A DNA stretch of 64,000 nucleotides, taken from Peptostreptococcus porci. GTDB lineage: Bacteria > Bacillota > Clostridia > Peptostreptococcales > Peptostreptococcaceae. Below the pieces are notes generated by a model, which saw only the letters and a program-made list of their open reading frames with translations, had not been told where the DNA came from and made no database searches. The stretch's first letter is position 1, and each line of letters starts with the position of its first letter. The stretch lies in the NCBI RefSeq assembly GCF_009695815.1, contig NZ_VUNE01000002.1, forward strand, positions 124,001 through 188,000, written 5' to 3'. The position numbers were made by a program, and so were the translations under genes. Below, in pieces: positions 17,733-25,843 of the stretch.

Positions 17733-18494
17733 TTATTTTGGTTTATATGCTGAAAGAGATGATGTTCTGATATAATCCTTCAAATATTTATTTATATCTA
17801 GCTCAAATCCCCATTCTCTAGCATACTCTGGCGAAACCGTCCTTGTATCAATAACGATATCAACAAAGCCTGATTTTTTCATTATTCCAACCAACTCTTC
17901 CAGAGTCAATGCACCGGCTACTCATGAGCCATACATTCTGGGATCCTCTACAACCTCATTAGGAAGTGGGATATCCAAGGTTATATCTGAAATACCAAAT
18001 CTTCCCCCTGGCTTTAATATTCTAAAAATCTCGTCATACACCCTTTGTTTATCCGTCGAAAGATTTATCACACAATTACTCAATACAACATCAGCCAAAT
18101 TATCTCCTACAGGAATATTTTCAATCTCTCCCAACCGAAAATCTACATTTTTGAAATCATTCTTCTTGGCAATTTCTCTTGCTCTGCTTAGCATATCATA
18201 TGTCATATCTATTCCAATCGCCATGCCATCATTTCCGACCTTTTTTGAAGCCAGAAATACATCCATACCTCTACCACAGCCCAAATCAACTACAATCTCA
18301 CCTTTTTGAGGCTCTGCAATCTTCTGTGGATTTCCACACCCTAAACCGAGATTTGCCTCATTCGGAATGCTGTTCAAATCTTCCTGTGAGTACCCAATTG
18401 ATTTACTTATATCGTCCTTTTCTGAATTATTACTTCCCTTTGCTATTTCGCTATAAAACTCTGTGACGACAGTTTTTATTTCATTTTTTTCCAT
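17733..18494 (-). CDS. arsM: arsenite S-adenosylmethyltransferase, probable selenoprotein (TGA at codon 191)
   Basis: An ArsM-family methyltransferase that converts arsenite to methylated arsenicals. The SAM motif VVDLGCGRGMD (residues 68-78) and the As(III)-binding Cys53 in GLGCGNP are present. A conventional reading stops after 190 residues at TGA (17924-17922), just after DPRMYGS. The same frame then runs 62 codons without a stop: VAGALTLEEL, and finally SSLSAYKPK before TAA. That is exactly the rest of an ArsM protein. The TGA replaces the conserved Cys of the GCxxGAL motif, one of the arsenic-binding cysteines. A hairpin lies just downstream. I therefore infer selenocysteine at position 191 (253 residues in total). 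A nonsense mutation is the alternative. ArsS and its partner are encoded 14 kb away. Confidence 0.8.
17890..17924 (-). promoter_or_regulatory. UGA codon and candidate bacterial SECIS hairpin
   Basis: The TGA is at 17924-17922. After 11 bases the RNA can form an 8-pair stem, AUUGACUC (17910-17903) with GAGUUGGU (17897-17890), including three G-U pairs and a UGGAA apical loop. The loop starts 19 bases after the UGA and carries G at its second position. Spacing and loop resemble bacterial SECIS elements. The fold was made by hand and no energy was computed. Confidence 0.6.
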
Positions 18495-18827
18495 AATCGT
18501 TCTCCATCTAATATTCTTCTATCTTTTCGTTCACAATATCTTATTATTCTGGCGTATCCCACAATATAATCGCATTTCAATACTATCTCATTTCAATACT
18601 ATCTCATTTCTCACATCAATATTATATTTTCTATCAGTCAATCATTTTCTGCGATTTTATGACTTTATTTTTCCAATACCTACATTTTACCATAACCATA
18701 CTATTACTTTCCACTGTCAAATATTTATAAAAGACTATAAGGGGATTGATAATTATCAATAAAAAAAATATAATGTTAATATACAAAAAATATTTTTATG
18801 TTTTAATTTGAGATTGGAGAATTGACT
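18495..18827. other. divergent region with 16-bp tandem repeat
   Basis: A 333-base spacer between arsM and the DUF5714 gene. CATTTCAATACTATCT occurs twice in tandem (18573-18588, 18589-18604), with a third partial copy starting at 18605. No gene or known operator is recognised. Promoters for both flanking genes must lie here. Confidence 0.5.
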
Positions 18828-19553
18828 ATGAGATACTATCAGGGATGTATGATTTGTGGAGAAGACCTAGTTTATTCAGAAAAATATTCTGAATGTGAAT
18901 GTTCAATATGCGGAAAACCATTTAATTCAAATGTAAGATGTCAAAAGGGACACTATGTTTGTGATTCATGCCATAGTGCCGATGCGTTGGATATAATTGA
19001 AAACTATTGTGTTGGATGTGTTGAAAGCGATCCACTTGAAATTTCAATAAAATTGATGGACGATCCACATATATATCTTCATGGACCAGAACATCATTAT
19101 TTGATACCAGCCGCCCTAATAACTGCATATTGTAATCAATTCGAAACTCAAAATCAAAAAATCGAAAAACTAAAAATAGCAAAAGAAAGAGCTAGCATTG
19201 TTCCTGGAGGCTTCTGTGGATTTTATGGTTCTTGTGGTGCTGGAATCGGAGCAGGAATATTTGCGTCCGTTATATCAGAGGCAACTCCATTGACAACAGA
19301 TTCTTGGGGATTTGCAAATAAAATGACTGGATTTGTTTTGACTGAGCTTGGCGAAATTGGCGGACCGAGATGCTGTAAGAGAAATGGTTGGTACTCAATA
19401 ATTAAAGCGAGCGAGTTTTTGGATAGGGAAATGAACAAAAAACTATTCGATTACGAAAACGAACGACCAGTATGTACATACAAAAATAAAAATAAAGAAT
19501 GTATAAAAATTAACTGTCCATTTTTCTTAATAAAGGATTTAAAAATGCTATGA
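18828..19553 (+). CDS. DUF5714 domain protein with cysteine-rich N-terminus
   Basis: A 241-residue protein of the DUF5714 family, of unknown function. The first 75 residues contain several CxxC-type pairs (CMICG, CSICG, CDSC, CVGC), indicating one or two zinc ribbons or a metal cluster. A glycine-rich core (PGGFCGFYGSCGAGIGAGIF) and a later GGPRCCKRN segment add further cysteines. I chose ATG 18828 because GGAG lies 8 bases upstream; a TTG at 18822 is less well placed. It diverges from the selenoprotein-type arsM, which suggests but does not prove a shared role in metalloid or thiol chemistry. Confidence 0.72.
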   Translation: MRYYQGCMICGEDLVYSEKYSECECSICGKPFNSNVRCQKGHYVCDSCHSADALDIIENYCVGCVESDPLEISIKLMDDPHIYLHGPEHHYLIPAALITAYCNQFETQNQKIEKLKIAKERASIVPGGFCGFYGSCGAGIGAGIFASVISEATPLTTDSWGFANKMTGFVLTELGEIGGPRCCKRNGWYSIIKASEFLDREMNKKLFDYENERPVCTYKNKNKECIKINCPFFLIKDLKML

Positions 19554-19575
19554 TACTTTCGTATCATAGCATTTT
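19542..19575 (+). terminator. terminator overlapping the DUF5714 stop codon
   Basis: A perfect 15-bp stem, AAAATGCTATGATAC (19542-19556) and GTATCATAGCATTTT (19561-19575), with a TTTC loop. The TGA stop (19551-19553) is inside the left arm. Confidence 0.75.
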
Positions 19576-19621
19576 CAGTCAATATAAAAAATTATTATTA
19601 AGAATTTATTTGGTATTAAGA

Positions 19622-20164
19622 CTACTTACTTCCTTCTGTTTCATATCCAGCATCAATCCAAGCTATTATTCCACCTGGTTGTCTGTAAATATTTGTGAAT
19701 CCAGCTTCTTTGGCAATCAAAGCACCAACATGAGATCTCTCACATTTAACAAATCCACAGTAAAGAACGACCTTTTTGTTTTTGTCACTTCCAAGAGCCT
19801 TTATAAAAGCGTCTTTTTGCTCTGGAGTAGTTTCATCCAATTTTACTGGCAATTCAGCGTTTACAGCACCTGGAATTCTGTTTTTGTCATAACTCTTTGC
19901 AGGCATAGTGTCGACAATAATCATATCTTCTTTTTTGTCTATCCAAGCCTTTAAGTCTTCAGTGCTAACCAATTTGTACTTACCTTCATCAACAGCCTTA
20001 ACCAACTGCATTGATGCCTGCTCGATTGTCAATTCATTTCCATCTTTGGCAGTACCAGGGCTATCTTTGGCTGGAGCCGCAGCTTGATTTCCTCCACCTG
20101 AGCAAGCACTTAAAGAAAGTGCCAATGCAAAGAATAATGCACATACTTTTGTCAATTTTTTCAT
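19622..20164 (-). CDS. rhodanese-domain lipoprotein
   Basis: A secreted, lipid-anchored sulfurtransferase-like protein. The signal peptide ends in the lipobox LSAC, followed by a Gly/Ala/Pro-rich spacer and one rhodanese domain (about residues 65-178). The active loop reads YCGFVKCERS. Cysteine is encoded at the catalytic position. The start at 20164 (MKKLTK) follows AAGGAG by 7 bases; an ATG six bases earlier is too close to that site. It would handle sulfane sulfur or other thiol chemistry on the outer membrane face. It is monocistronic as far as can be seen. Confidence 0.83.
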   Translation of the reverse strand: MKKLTKVCALFFALALSLSACSGGGNQAAAPAKDSPGTAKDGNELTIEQASMQLVKAVDEGKYKLVSTEDLKAWIDKKEDMIIVDTMPAKSYDKNRIPGAVNAELPVKLDETTPEQKDAFIKALGSDKNKKVVLYCGFVKCERSHVGALIAKEAGFTNIYRQPGGIIAWIDAGYETEGSK

Positions 20165-20318
20165 ACCCATTCTCCTTTAAAATAAATTATTCTTATAAAA
20201 ATTATATCAAATAAGAAAATAGGATTCAATTATACACCGTGAAAACGTTATAGTATTTTTCTATTATCTAATTCCGACAAATTGATTTATTGAATAATAA
20301 TAAAGTTGGCATGAGATA

Positions 20319-21473
20319 TTACTGCTGTGCTGGAGTTGTGTCCTCTATTTTCTCAGTTGATGTCTTTGCAGAATTTTCTGGAGTTATCACAACTTCTTTT
20401 TGTTTCTTAATAACCATATTTTTCAACTGGTCCTCAATTGATTTATTAACGGAATTTTCTCCTCCAACAATTATCACATTGTCAATATTGCCTTCGTTCA
20501 ACAAATTAATAACTGAGTTTGGTAGTCTATTATTTCTTGTCAATACAACAGTGGCATTTTTTAAACCGGCTATTGTCGATGAAGCCAATGCATCAGGATA
20601 ATTTCTTCCATCCGCCAAAATTATCGTCTTTAGAGGAGTTCCTGTTAATTCTTCAAACATTCTTGCACCCTTTACAGATGTTTCATATCTATCTGCTCCC
20701 TCAACTCTCTTTTGCTCTGCTGGTCCCTTTGGAACAGAATTTACCCCACCGAATACCAGCCAGAAAGGATTACTTGGAATTAAATTAGTCGAATTTGGCA
20801 CAATATATGAAAGAATATTTCCTCTAATCTGTCCCACAATAGCACCAGCTATCAAGGCATCAGGATAATTTTTTGAATTTATTCCAACAAATTGTTCACC
20901 CATTGGATTACTAGTATTTGCTCCATTATAGTAATATCTGGCATAAGCTATTTTTTGTGCTGTTGCATACCTATTTTCTCCAGCCAGTCTTTCAACATTG
21001 TATCCCTGGCTTAAAAATTTCTTTTCGACAGCATTTGAAACTGTATTAGTTCCACCCAAAATAATCACGTTTTTGGCGTTTAATCTCTTTATCTCTTGAA
21101 GAACGTCATTTCTAACGTTATCTTTATTTACTAACAGTAGTGGAACTTTAATTTGTGAAACCAAAGATCCTCCCACAAGAGCATCTATATAGTCTTTACC
21201 ACTCGCTACTACAACAATATTAGATCCCTTGAAGTAATATTTGCTAATCTCAAGAGCAGTACCATATCTGTCTTTTCCACTAATTCTTCTAACATCAAGC
21301 TTGTGATCAACTGTAATTAATTGTTTTTTTTCAACTATTGTCTCTTTCGCATCGTTGTTCAATCCCGTATTAAGCTCTATATCGTTTGTAGTAACAGCTT
21401 CATCGGCAAAAACAATCCCAGAAGCTGATGATAAAACAACTAGACTTAATGCTATTGATATTAATTTTTTCAT
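20319..21473 (-). CDS. cell wall-binding repeat 2 (CWB2) surface protein
   Basis: A secreted 384-residue protein with a signal peptide (about 1-23, ending VFADE) and three CWB2 repeats. Each repeat starts with an RISGKDRYGTA-like motif (near residues 63, 163 and 260) and contains a V.IVGG.NS-type segment. CWB2 modules anchor proteins non-covalently to secondary cell-wall polymers. The C-terminal 40 residues are a low-complexity Lys/Thr/Glu tail with no separate functional domain. It may be a small S-layer-type or housekeeping surface protein. Confidence 0.85.
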   Translation of the reverse strand: MKKLISIALSLVVLSSASGIVFADEAVTTNDIELNTGLNNDAKETIVEKKQLITVDHKLDVRRISGKDRYGTALEISKYYFKGSNIVVVASGKDYIDALVGGSLVSQIKVPLLLVNKDNVRNDVLQEIKRLNAKNVIILGGTNTVSNAVEKKFLSQGYNVERLAGENRYATAQKIAYARYYYNGANTSNPMGEQFVGINSKNYPDALIAGAIVGQIRGNILSYIVPNSTNLIPSNPFWLVFGGVNSVPKGPAEQKRVEGADRYETSVKGARMFEELTGTPLKTIILADGRNYPDALASSTIAGLKNATVVLTRNNRLPNSVINLLNEGNIDNVIIVGGENSVNKSIEDQLKNMVIKKQKEVVITPENSAKTSTEKIEDTTPAQQ

Positions 21474-21541
21474 AAAGAACCACCTCCGAATACCTTATGT
21501 TAATTATAACATAAATTCATACAGTATACTATTATTCTATT

Positions 21542-22639
21542 TTAAACGTTGAATTTGAATAGGATTACATCCCCATCCTTAACAACATATTCTTTACCCT
21601 CTAATCTCACAAGACCTTTTTCTTTTGCGGCTGACATAGTTCCATGCTCTACAAGATCATCAAATGCTATAGTTTCAGCCTTAATAAATCCTCTCTCTAT
21701 ATCTGAGTGAATTTTCCCACCAGCTTGAGGCGCCTTTGAGCCTTTTTTTATCGTCCATGCTCTGACTTCCTGTGGACCTGCTGTCAAGAAAGAAATTAGT
21801 CCTAGAAGATGATAGGATGCCTGAATTAATTTATCCAAGCCTGACTGCTCAAGTCCTAGAGTTTCCAAAAACTCTTTCTTTTCCTCATCAGTTTCAAGCT
21901 CAGATATTTCTGCTTCAATTTGAGCACATATTACTACAACATCAGATGATTCTGTTTTCGCAAACTCTCTAACCGCTGCAACCATACTGTTATCAGCACC
22001 ATCATTCGCCAAATCTTCTTCAGATACATTTGACACGTATATTACAGGCTTTGAACTCAATAAATCCAATGTATTTACATAAGTCCATTCATCATCAGAA
22101 AGCTCCATAGTTCTAATGCTCCTACCATCTTCAAGAGTAGCTTTTACCTGATTAAGAATATCCAGCTCAGACTGTAGCTTTTTATCTGCTTTTAGAGCCT
22201 TTGTTGTCTTTACTATTCTTCTATCCAATATTTCCATATCAGAGAAAATCAACTCAAGATTGATAGTTTCAATATCTCTCAGTGAATTTATACTTCCATC
22301 TACATGGACGACATTTGAATCTTCAAAGCATCTGACAACATGAACAATTGCATCGACCTCTCTTATATTTGAAAGGAACTTATTTCCAAGACCTTCTCCC
22401 TTTGATGCCCCTTTTACCAAACCCGCAATATCGACAAATTCAATTGCCGTTTGAACTATCTTCTTAGAATCATATAAATCCTTCAATATATCCAATCTTC
22501 TGTCTGGAACGGATACCACTCCTACATTGGGATCTATTGTACAGAATGGGTAGTTTGCAGACTCTGCGCCAGCCTGCGTTATCGCATTAAAAAGCGTACT
22601 TTTTCCAACATTTGGTAAACCAACTATACCTAATTTCAT
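21542..22639 (-). CDS. ychF: redox-regulated ATPase YchF
   Basis: A universally conserved Obg-related P-loop NTPase of 365 residues. The motif [13 protein letters not shown] is at the extreme N-terminus, [20 protein letters not shown] is the G3 region, and a C-terminal TGS-like domain (from about residue 280) ends [14 protein letters not shown]. YchF prefers ATP to GTP and binds ribosomes. The length is normal. It is a single gene here. Confidence 0.95.
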   Translation of the reverse strand: MKLGIVGLPNVGKSTLFNAITQAGAESANYPFCTIDPNVGVVSVPDRRLDILKDLYDSKKIVQTAIEFVDIAGLVKGASKGEGLGNKFLSNIREVDAIVHVVRCFEDSNVVHVDGSINSLRDIETINLELIFSDMEILDRRIVKTTKALKADKKLQSELDILNQVKATLEDGRSIRTMELSDDEWTYVNTLDLLSSKPVIYVSNVSEEDLANDGADNSMVAAVREFAKTESSDVVVICAQIEAEISELETDEEKKEFLETLGLEQSGLDKLIQASYHLLGLISFLTAGPQEVRAWTIKKGSKAPQAGGKIHSDIERGFIKAETIAFDDLVEHGTMSAAKEKGLVRLEGKEYVVKDGDVILFKFNV

Positions 22640-22966
22640 TTTTTACCTCCAAAATTTATCATCTCATAAATATAATCTTATAACCTTACTCTAACACAAA
22701 TAATAAGATTTTTTTCTCCCACTTAATATCAGTTATTTATCATTAAAATATCCATTATTGAAATATTCATTATTTATTTTTAATACTAATGTTTTATTAT
22801 TACTGATATTTTTTTGCATAACAATACAAAATATATTATATAGTATCATAGTGGCAAAATCAAATGATAATCCATATTTTTTTATAAATATGTGGAACAA
22901 AACTAATTCTAATGTGTTATATTAATATAAGCTTGTTGAACAATTAGAAAGGGGGAGTGCATTACT
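22640..22966. other. AT-rich spacer before the ECF sigma gene
   Basis: 327 bases without an ORF. A GGAAC at 22894-22898, a type of -35 used by extracytoplasmic sigma factors, lies about 70 bases before the sigma gene. A matching -10 (TGTGTTA near 22912) is not convincing. No other signal is recognised. Confidence 0.35.
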
Positions 22967-23476
22967 ATGAAAAATAGTGAAATAGAAAATATATATAAAA
23001 AATACTATAAAAATTTAATATTATACGCTGTTTCATTGACTGGTAATCTTCATGAGGCTGAAGCATTGGTACAATCAACCTTTCTAAAGGCAATCCTATC
23101 CTATAAGAAAACCGGAAGCATCAAATTTTGGCTATCAAAGGTACTGAAAAATGAATACTTAAATACACTCCGGCACAAAGCAAAATTCATTGATAACCCT
23201 GATGAGGTCTTCGCTACGAGTGAATCAAAATACAATGATTATGAAAATCCAATTGATATTTTAATACAAAACGAAAATATAAAAGAAATCGCAAATGCAA
23301 TATCACTTCTTCCAGAAAAATACAAAATGGTTATCATGTATAACGTGTATATGCAACTTGACGATAGTGAAATTGCCGAATTGATGGAAACAAGCGAATC
23401 TAATGTAAGAAAAATAAGACATAGAGCCAGAAAAAAATTAAGTGAAATACTATCAAATAATGTTGGGGGGTTTTAG
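22967..23476 (+). CDS. ECF-type RNA polymerase sigma factor
   Basis: A 169-residue group IV sigma factor. Region 2 spans about residues 8-75 (LYAVSLTGNLHEAEALVQSTFLKA). Region 4 spans about residues 112-162, with a helix-turn-helix at LDDSEIAELMETSESNVRKIRHRARKKL. Regions 1 and 3 are missing, as usual for this group. The stop is one base before the start of the anti-sigma-like gene, so the two are translationally coupled and the neighbour is the likely antagonist. The regulon is unknown. Confidence 0.88.
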   Translation: MKNSEIENIYKKYYKNLILYAVSLTGNLHEAEALVQSTFLKAILSYKKTGSIKFWLSKVLKNEYLNTLRHKAKFIDNPDEVFATSESKYNDYENPIDILIQNENIKEIANAISLLPEKYKMVIMYNVYMQLDDSEIAELMETSESNVRKIRHRARKKLSEILSNNVGGF

Positions 23477-23477
23477 T

Positions 23478-24845
23478 ATGAATAATGATAAACAAAAAAA
23501 AATCGACAACAGAATCGAGGAACTAAAAAAAGAATTTAATACCAACGGAAAAAGCAACACTAAATCAGAAAATGATAAAATATTTTCGGAAAACGCTTTA
23601 GAATCTGAATCAAAGCTTTACGAGCAAATCACAAAGGAAATAAAAAAACGAATACGCAAAACAGTATTAAAGACGATAGCAGTTATAGCTATTATCGCAA
23701 CTGCATTGGTCTTTATTATCAATCCTGTCATAAAATCAATGTATCCTGATTTCGTAGGTTTATCAACATCAAGTGAAAAGAAGTATTTAAAAAATGCCAG
23801 TTTATATGATAATATACAATACTGGATTTTCAAAACAATGCCAATTGACTTTAATAAATATGATGAGCCCGATAAACTTTCAGAGCTTGTATATAGCTTC
23901 TATAATACAACTCAACCATTCACTCGGTCAGGCTTGGTTGAAGTTGTCGACAATCATTTTGGCGACTACCAATTCATTGTAAATACTATCTCACCTAATG
24001 TAAGTTCAATGAGTAATAGCAGATCAAATGTAATTCAGTTTAAACGAGGTAACACGATTAAGGACACGAATAACAATTATTACTCCGATTTCTATTTTCC
24101 AGCATCATACTATGAGACATTGACAGAAAACAATAAAACCAATGATAATGAGCATAATAAAAAAATAATAGAATCGATAAAAAAGCTTCCTGATTCAGCA
24201 GTTGTTTCTGCTTCTATTTTTACCAAAAATGTGGGATCAGTTAGAGATATCACTATATATATGAAAAAAAACTATCCTTTGGTAAATATGTTTTGGATGC
24301 CAGTAGTAGATACGGTTGTTTATAATAAAATTGAAAATATTTATAAGAGTAAATCTGAGAATTTGGAAGATTACAGAATTTTCCAGCTTGGAATAAGCGT
24401 TGATAGTCAAATGAAATATCAATCCAATTTAAACAGCTTGTATGATCAAATTGAAAATTATAGTGAAGAAAAAATTAAAGATATTTACTTAGATAATTTA
24501 AATAAAATAACTAACAATCCCACACTATTTTTTACTTTTTGTGATTTTTCGTCAATTATACCACACTACGAAAAAATTAACTCCTCTTTTGGTTCGGCAT
24601 ATTCAGTTGGTTTTGAATTCAATTCCGATAAAGAACTATATGAAAATGTAAAAAGAGGAAATACTGATCATTACTACTACACTTTTAACGAATATTTAGA
24701 AAACATCAGAAAATCTGATAAGGTTCAAACGCATTCATTCACTGCAACGTTACAAAAAAATGAACTATTAAGACTTCTAAATGACACTCGTATATTGACA
24801 GCAAACATAATGAGTGTAAATATGTCAGAATATCCTCAGCAATAG
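23478..24845 (+). CDS. membrane anti-sigma factor-like protein (Sigma_reg N/C type)
   Basis: A 455-residue protein with a charged cytoplasmic N-terminus (about 1-62), one membrane segment (about 63-86) and a large extracytoplasmic part with the C-terminal sigma-regulator domain. This architecture is that of anti-sigma factors paired with ECF sigmas in Firmicutes. The start at ATG 23478 follows a GGGGGG site by 7 bases. It would hold the sigma factor until an envelope signal arrives. Confidence 0.78.
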   Translation: MNNDKQKKIDNRIEELKKEFNTNGKSNTKSENDKIFSENALESESKLYEQITKEIKKRIRKTVLKTIAVIAIIATALVFIINPVIKSMYPDFVGLSTSSEKKYLKNASLYDNIQYWIFKTMPIDFNKYDEPDKLSELVYSFYNTTQPFTRSGLVEVVDNHFGDYQFIVNTISPNVSSMSNSRSNVIQFKRGNTIKDTNNNYYSDFYFPASYYETLTENNKTNDNEHNKKIIESIKKLPDSAVVSASIFTKNVGSVRDITIYMKKNYPLVNMFWMPVVDTVVYNKIENIYKSKSENLEDYRIFQLGISVDSQMKYQSNLNSLYDQIENYSEEKIKDIYLDNLNKITNNPTLFFTFCDFSSIIPHYEKINSSFGSAYSVGFEFNSDKELYENVKRGNTDHYYYTFNEYLENIRKSDKVQTHSFTATLQKNELLRLLNDTRILTANIMSVNMSEYPQQ

Positions 24846-24955
24846 ATATAATCACAGCTTGAGCAATATACATTTTCGATAATAATATTTTTACCTCTAT
24901 TTCATTTATTTAACTATTTTATTATGGTATAATTAGATGAAATGGAGGTGATTTT

Positions 24956-25531
24956 ATGAGTGAAAAAAAGAATAAATTGAAAAATAGAAATATAGTGAGT
25001 TTATTAATCGGAATCATACTGATTGTCACTTCAATATTCACATTTATTAAGCCTGTTAGTACATTTCTAATGTTGTCATATATATTGGGAATTGTATGTA
25101 TGACAAAAGGGATTCACTTTATATATCTATATTTCAAGCTGAGAAATGAATTTAAACTTAGGGCAAATACCATATTAGTGTTTGGAATAATACTGATAGT
25201 TGCAGGAATAATATTTGTTGTAAAGCCAATCTTTGCCAATAATATCTTTACATATTTAATTGCCATTTGGTTTATTTACGATGCAATCGATAACTTTATT
25301 TCAATAGGAGAAATAAAGGATGCAAATCCTCGTCTATTTATTTTGAGTATTATCTCTAATATTTTGATATTGATCGGAGCAACCATAATTATAATCAACC
25401 CATGGATTACAATAGTATCGTTGTCTATCGCATTAGGAATAACACTACTTATCTCAGGAATAATGTACCTGATTCGATCACTTACAGCTATCGACAAAAA
25501 AGAAGAAAAATCGAGCAGAAACCTCCATTAG
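24956..25531 (+). CDS. HdeD/DUF308 family membrane protein
   Basis: A 191-residue protein with six hydrophobic segments arranged as three repeated pairs, typical of the HdeD/DUF308 family. The molecular function is unknown; the enterobacterial relative is linked to acid resistance. A TATAAT about 30 bases upstream and a GGAGGTGATTTT ribosome site precede the ATG. It may be independent of the sigma/anti-sigma pair, from which it is separated by 110 bases. Confidence 0.72.
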   Translation: MSEKKNKLKNRNIVSLLIGIILIVTSIFTFIKPVSTFLMLSYILGIVCMTKGIHFIYLYFKLRNEFKLRANTILVFGIILIVAGIIFVVKPIFANNIFTYLIAIWFIYDAIDNFISIGEIKDANPRLFILSIISNILILIGATIIIINPWITIVSLSIALGITLLISGIMYLIRSLTAIDKKEEKSSRNLH

Positions 25532-25542
25532 ATAATCACAAA

Positions 25543-25601
25543 TCAGCCTACATTATATTATAATGTTGTGGTATAAATCAATACCTGATGAAGCAGGCTG
25601 A
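25543..25601. other. multi-stem structured segment
   Basis: A closing stem TCAGCCT (25543-25549) with AGGCTGA (25595-25601) encloses two hairpins: the palindrome ACATTATATTATAATGT (25550-25566) and GGTAT/ATACC (25570-25574, 25581-25585). No T-run follows. It lies between the HdeD-like gene and the IS remnant and could be a terminator or part of a decayed mobile element. Confidence 0.4.
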
Positions 25602-25666
25602 GATAATGGAAAACAAGGTAATACAAATTAAGATAATATTCTATAAAAAGATTACAATAAAACAAA

Positions 25667-25790
25667 TGAACTGACCCCAAAAAGTTGGTTATGAAAATCA
25701 ACTTTAAGGAGGTCAGTATTTTCTTGTCGAAGTATGGTACAGAATTTAAAATTAGAGTAGCAAATGCATACCTAAATGTCTCTGGTATAA
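25667..25790 (+). mobile_element. remnant of an IS3-family (IS150-type) insertion sequence
   Basis: TGAACTGACCCC (25667-25678) resembles the left end of IS150-group elements. An inner hairpin (AAAGTTG/CAACTTT) and an AAGGAGG site follow. A TTG start at 25724 then reads SKYGTEFKIRVANAYLN, the classic beginning of the IS150-type OrfA. After about 18 codons the similarity stops, no OrfB or right end is present, and the reading frame runs into the opposite strand of the next gene. Confidence 0.72.
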
Positions 25791-25843
25791 GGTACAACAT
25801 TTTCAGGATAACCATACACCATCTCTAAACATTCATAATTTTT

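Noticed and set aside
17922-18494. A 190-residue truncated methyltransferase or pseudogene
   Set aside because: The frame after the TGA is open for 62 codons and encodes the expected ArsM C-terminus. The TGA sits exactly at a conserved Cys, so recoding is more likely than decay.
19550-19954. 134-codon plus-strand ORF after the DUF5714 gene
   Set aside because: It begins inside a terminator hairpin and is antisense to the rhodanese lipoprotein.
25558-25815. Minus-strand 85-codon ORF over the IS remnant
   Set aside because: The opposite strand carries the recognisable IS150 OrfA start, and this ORF has no family features.
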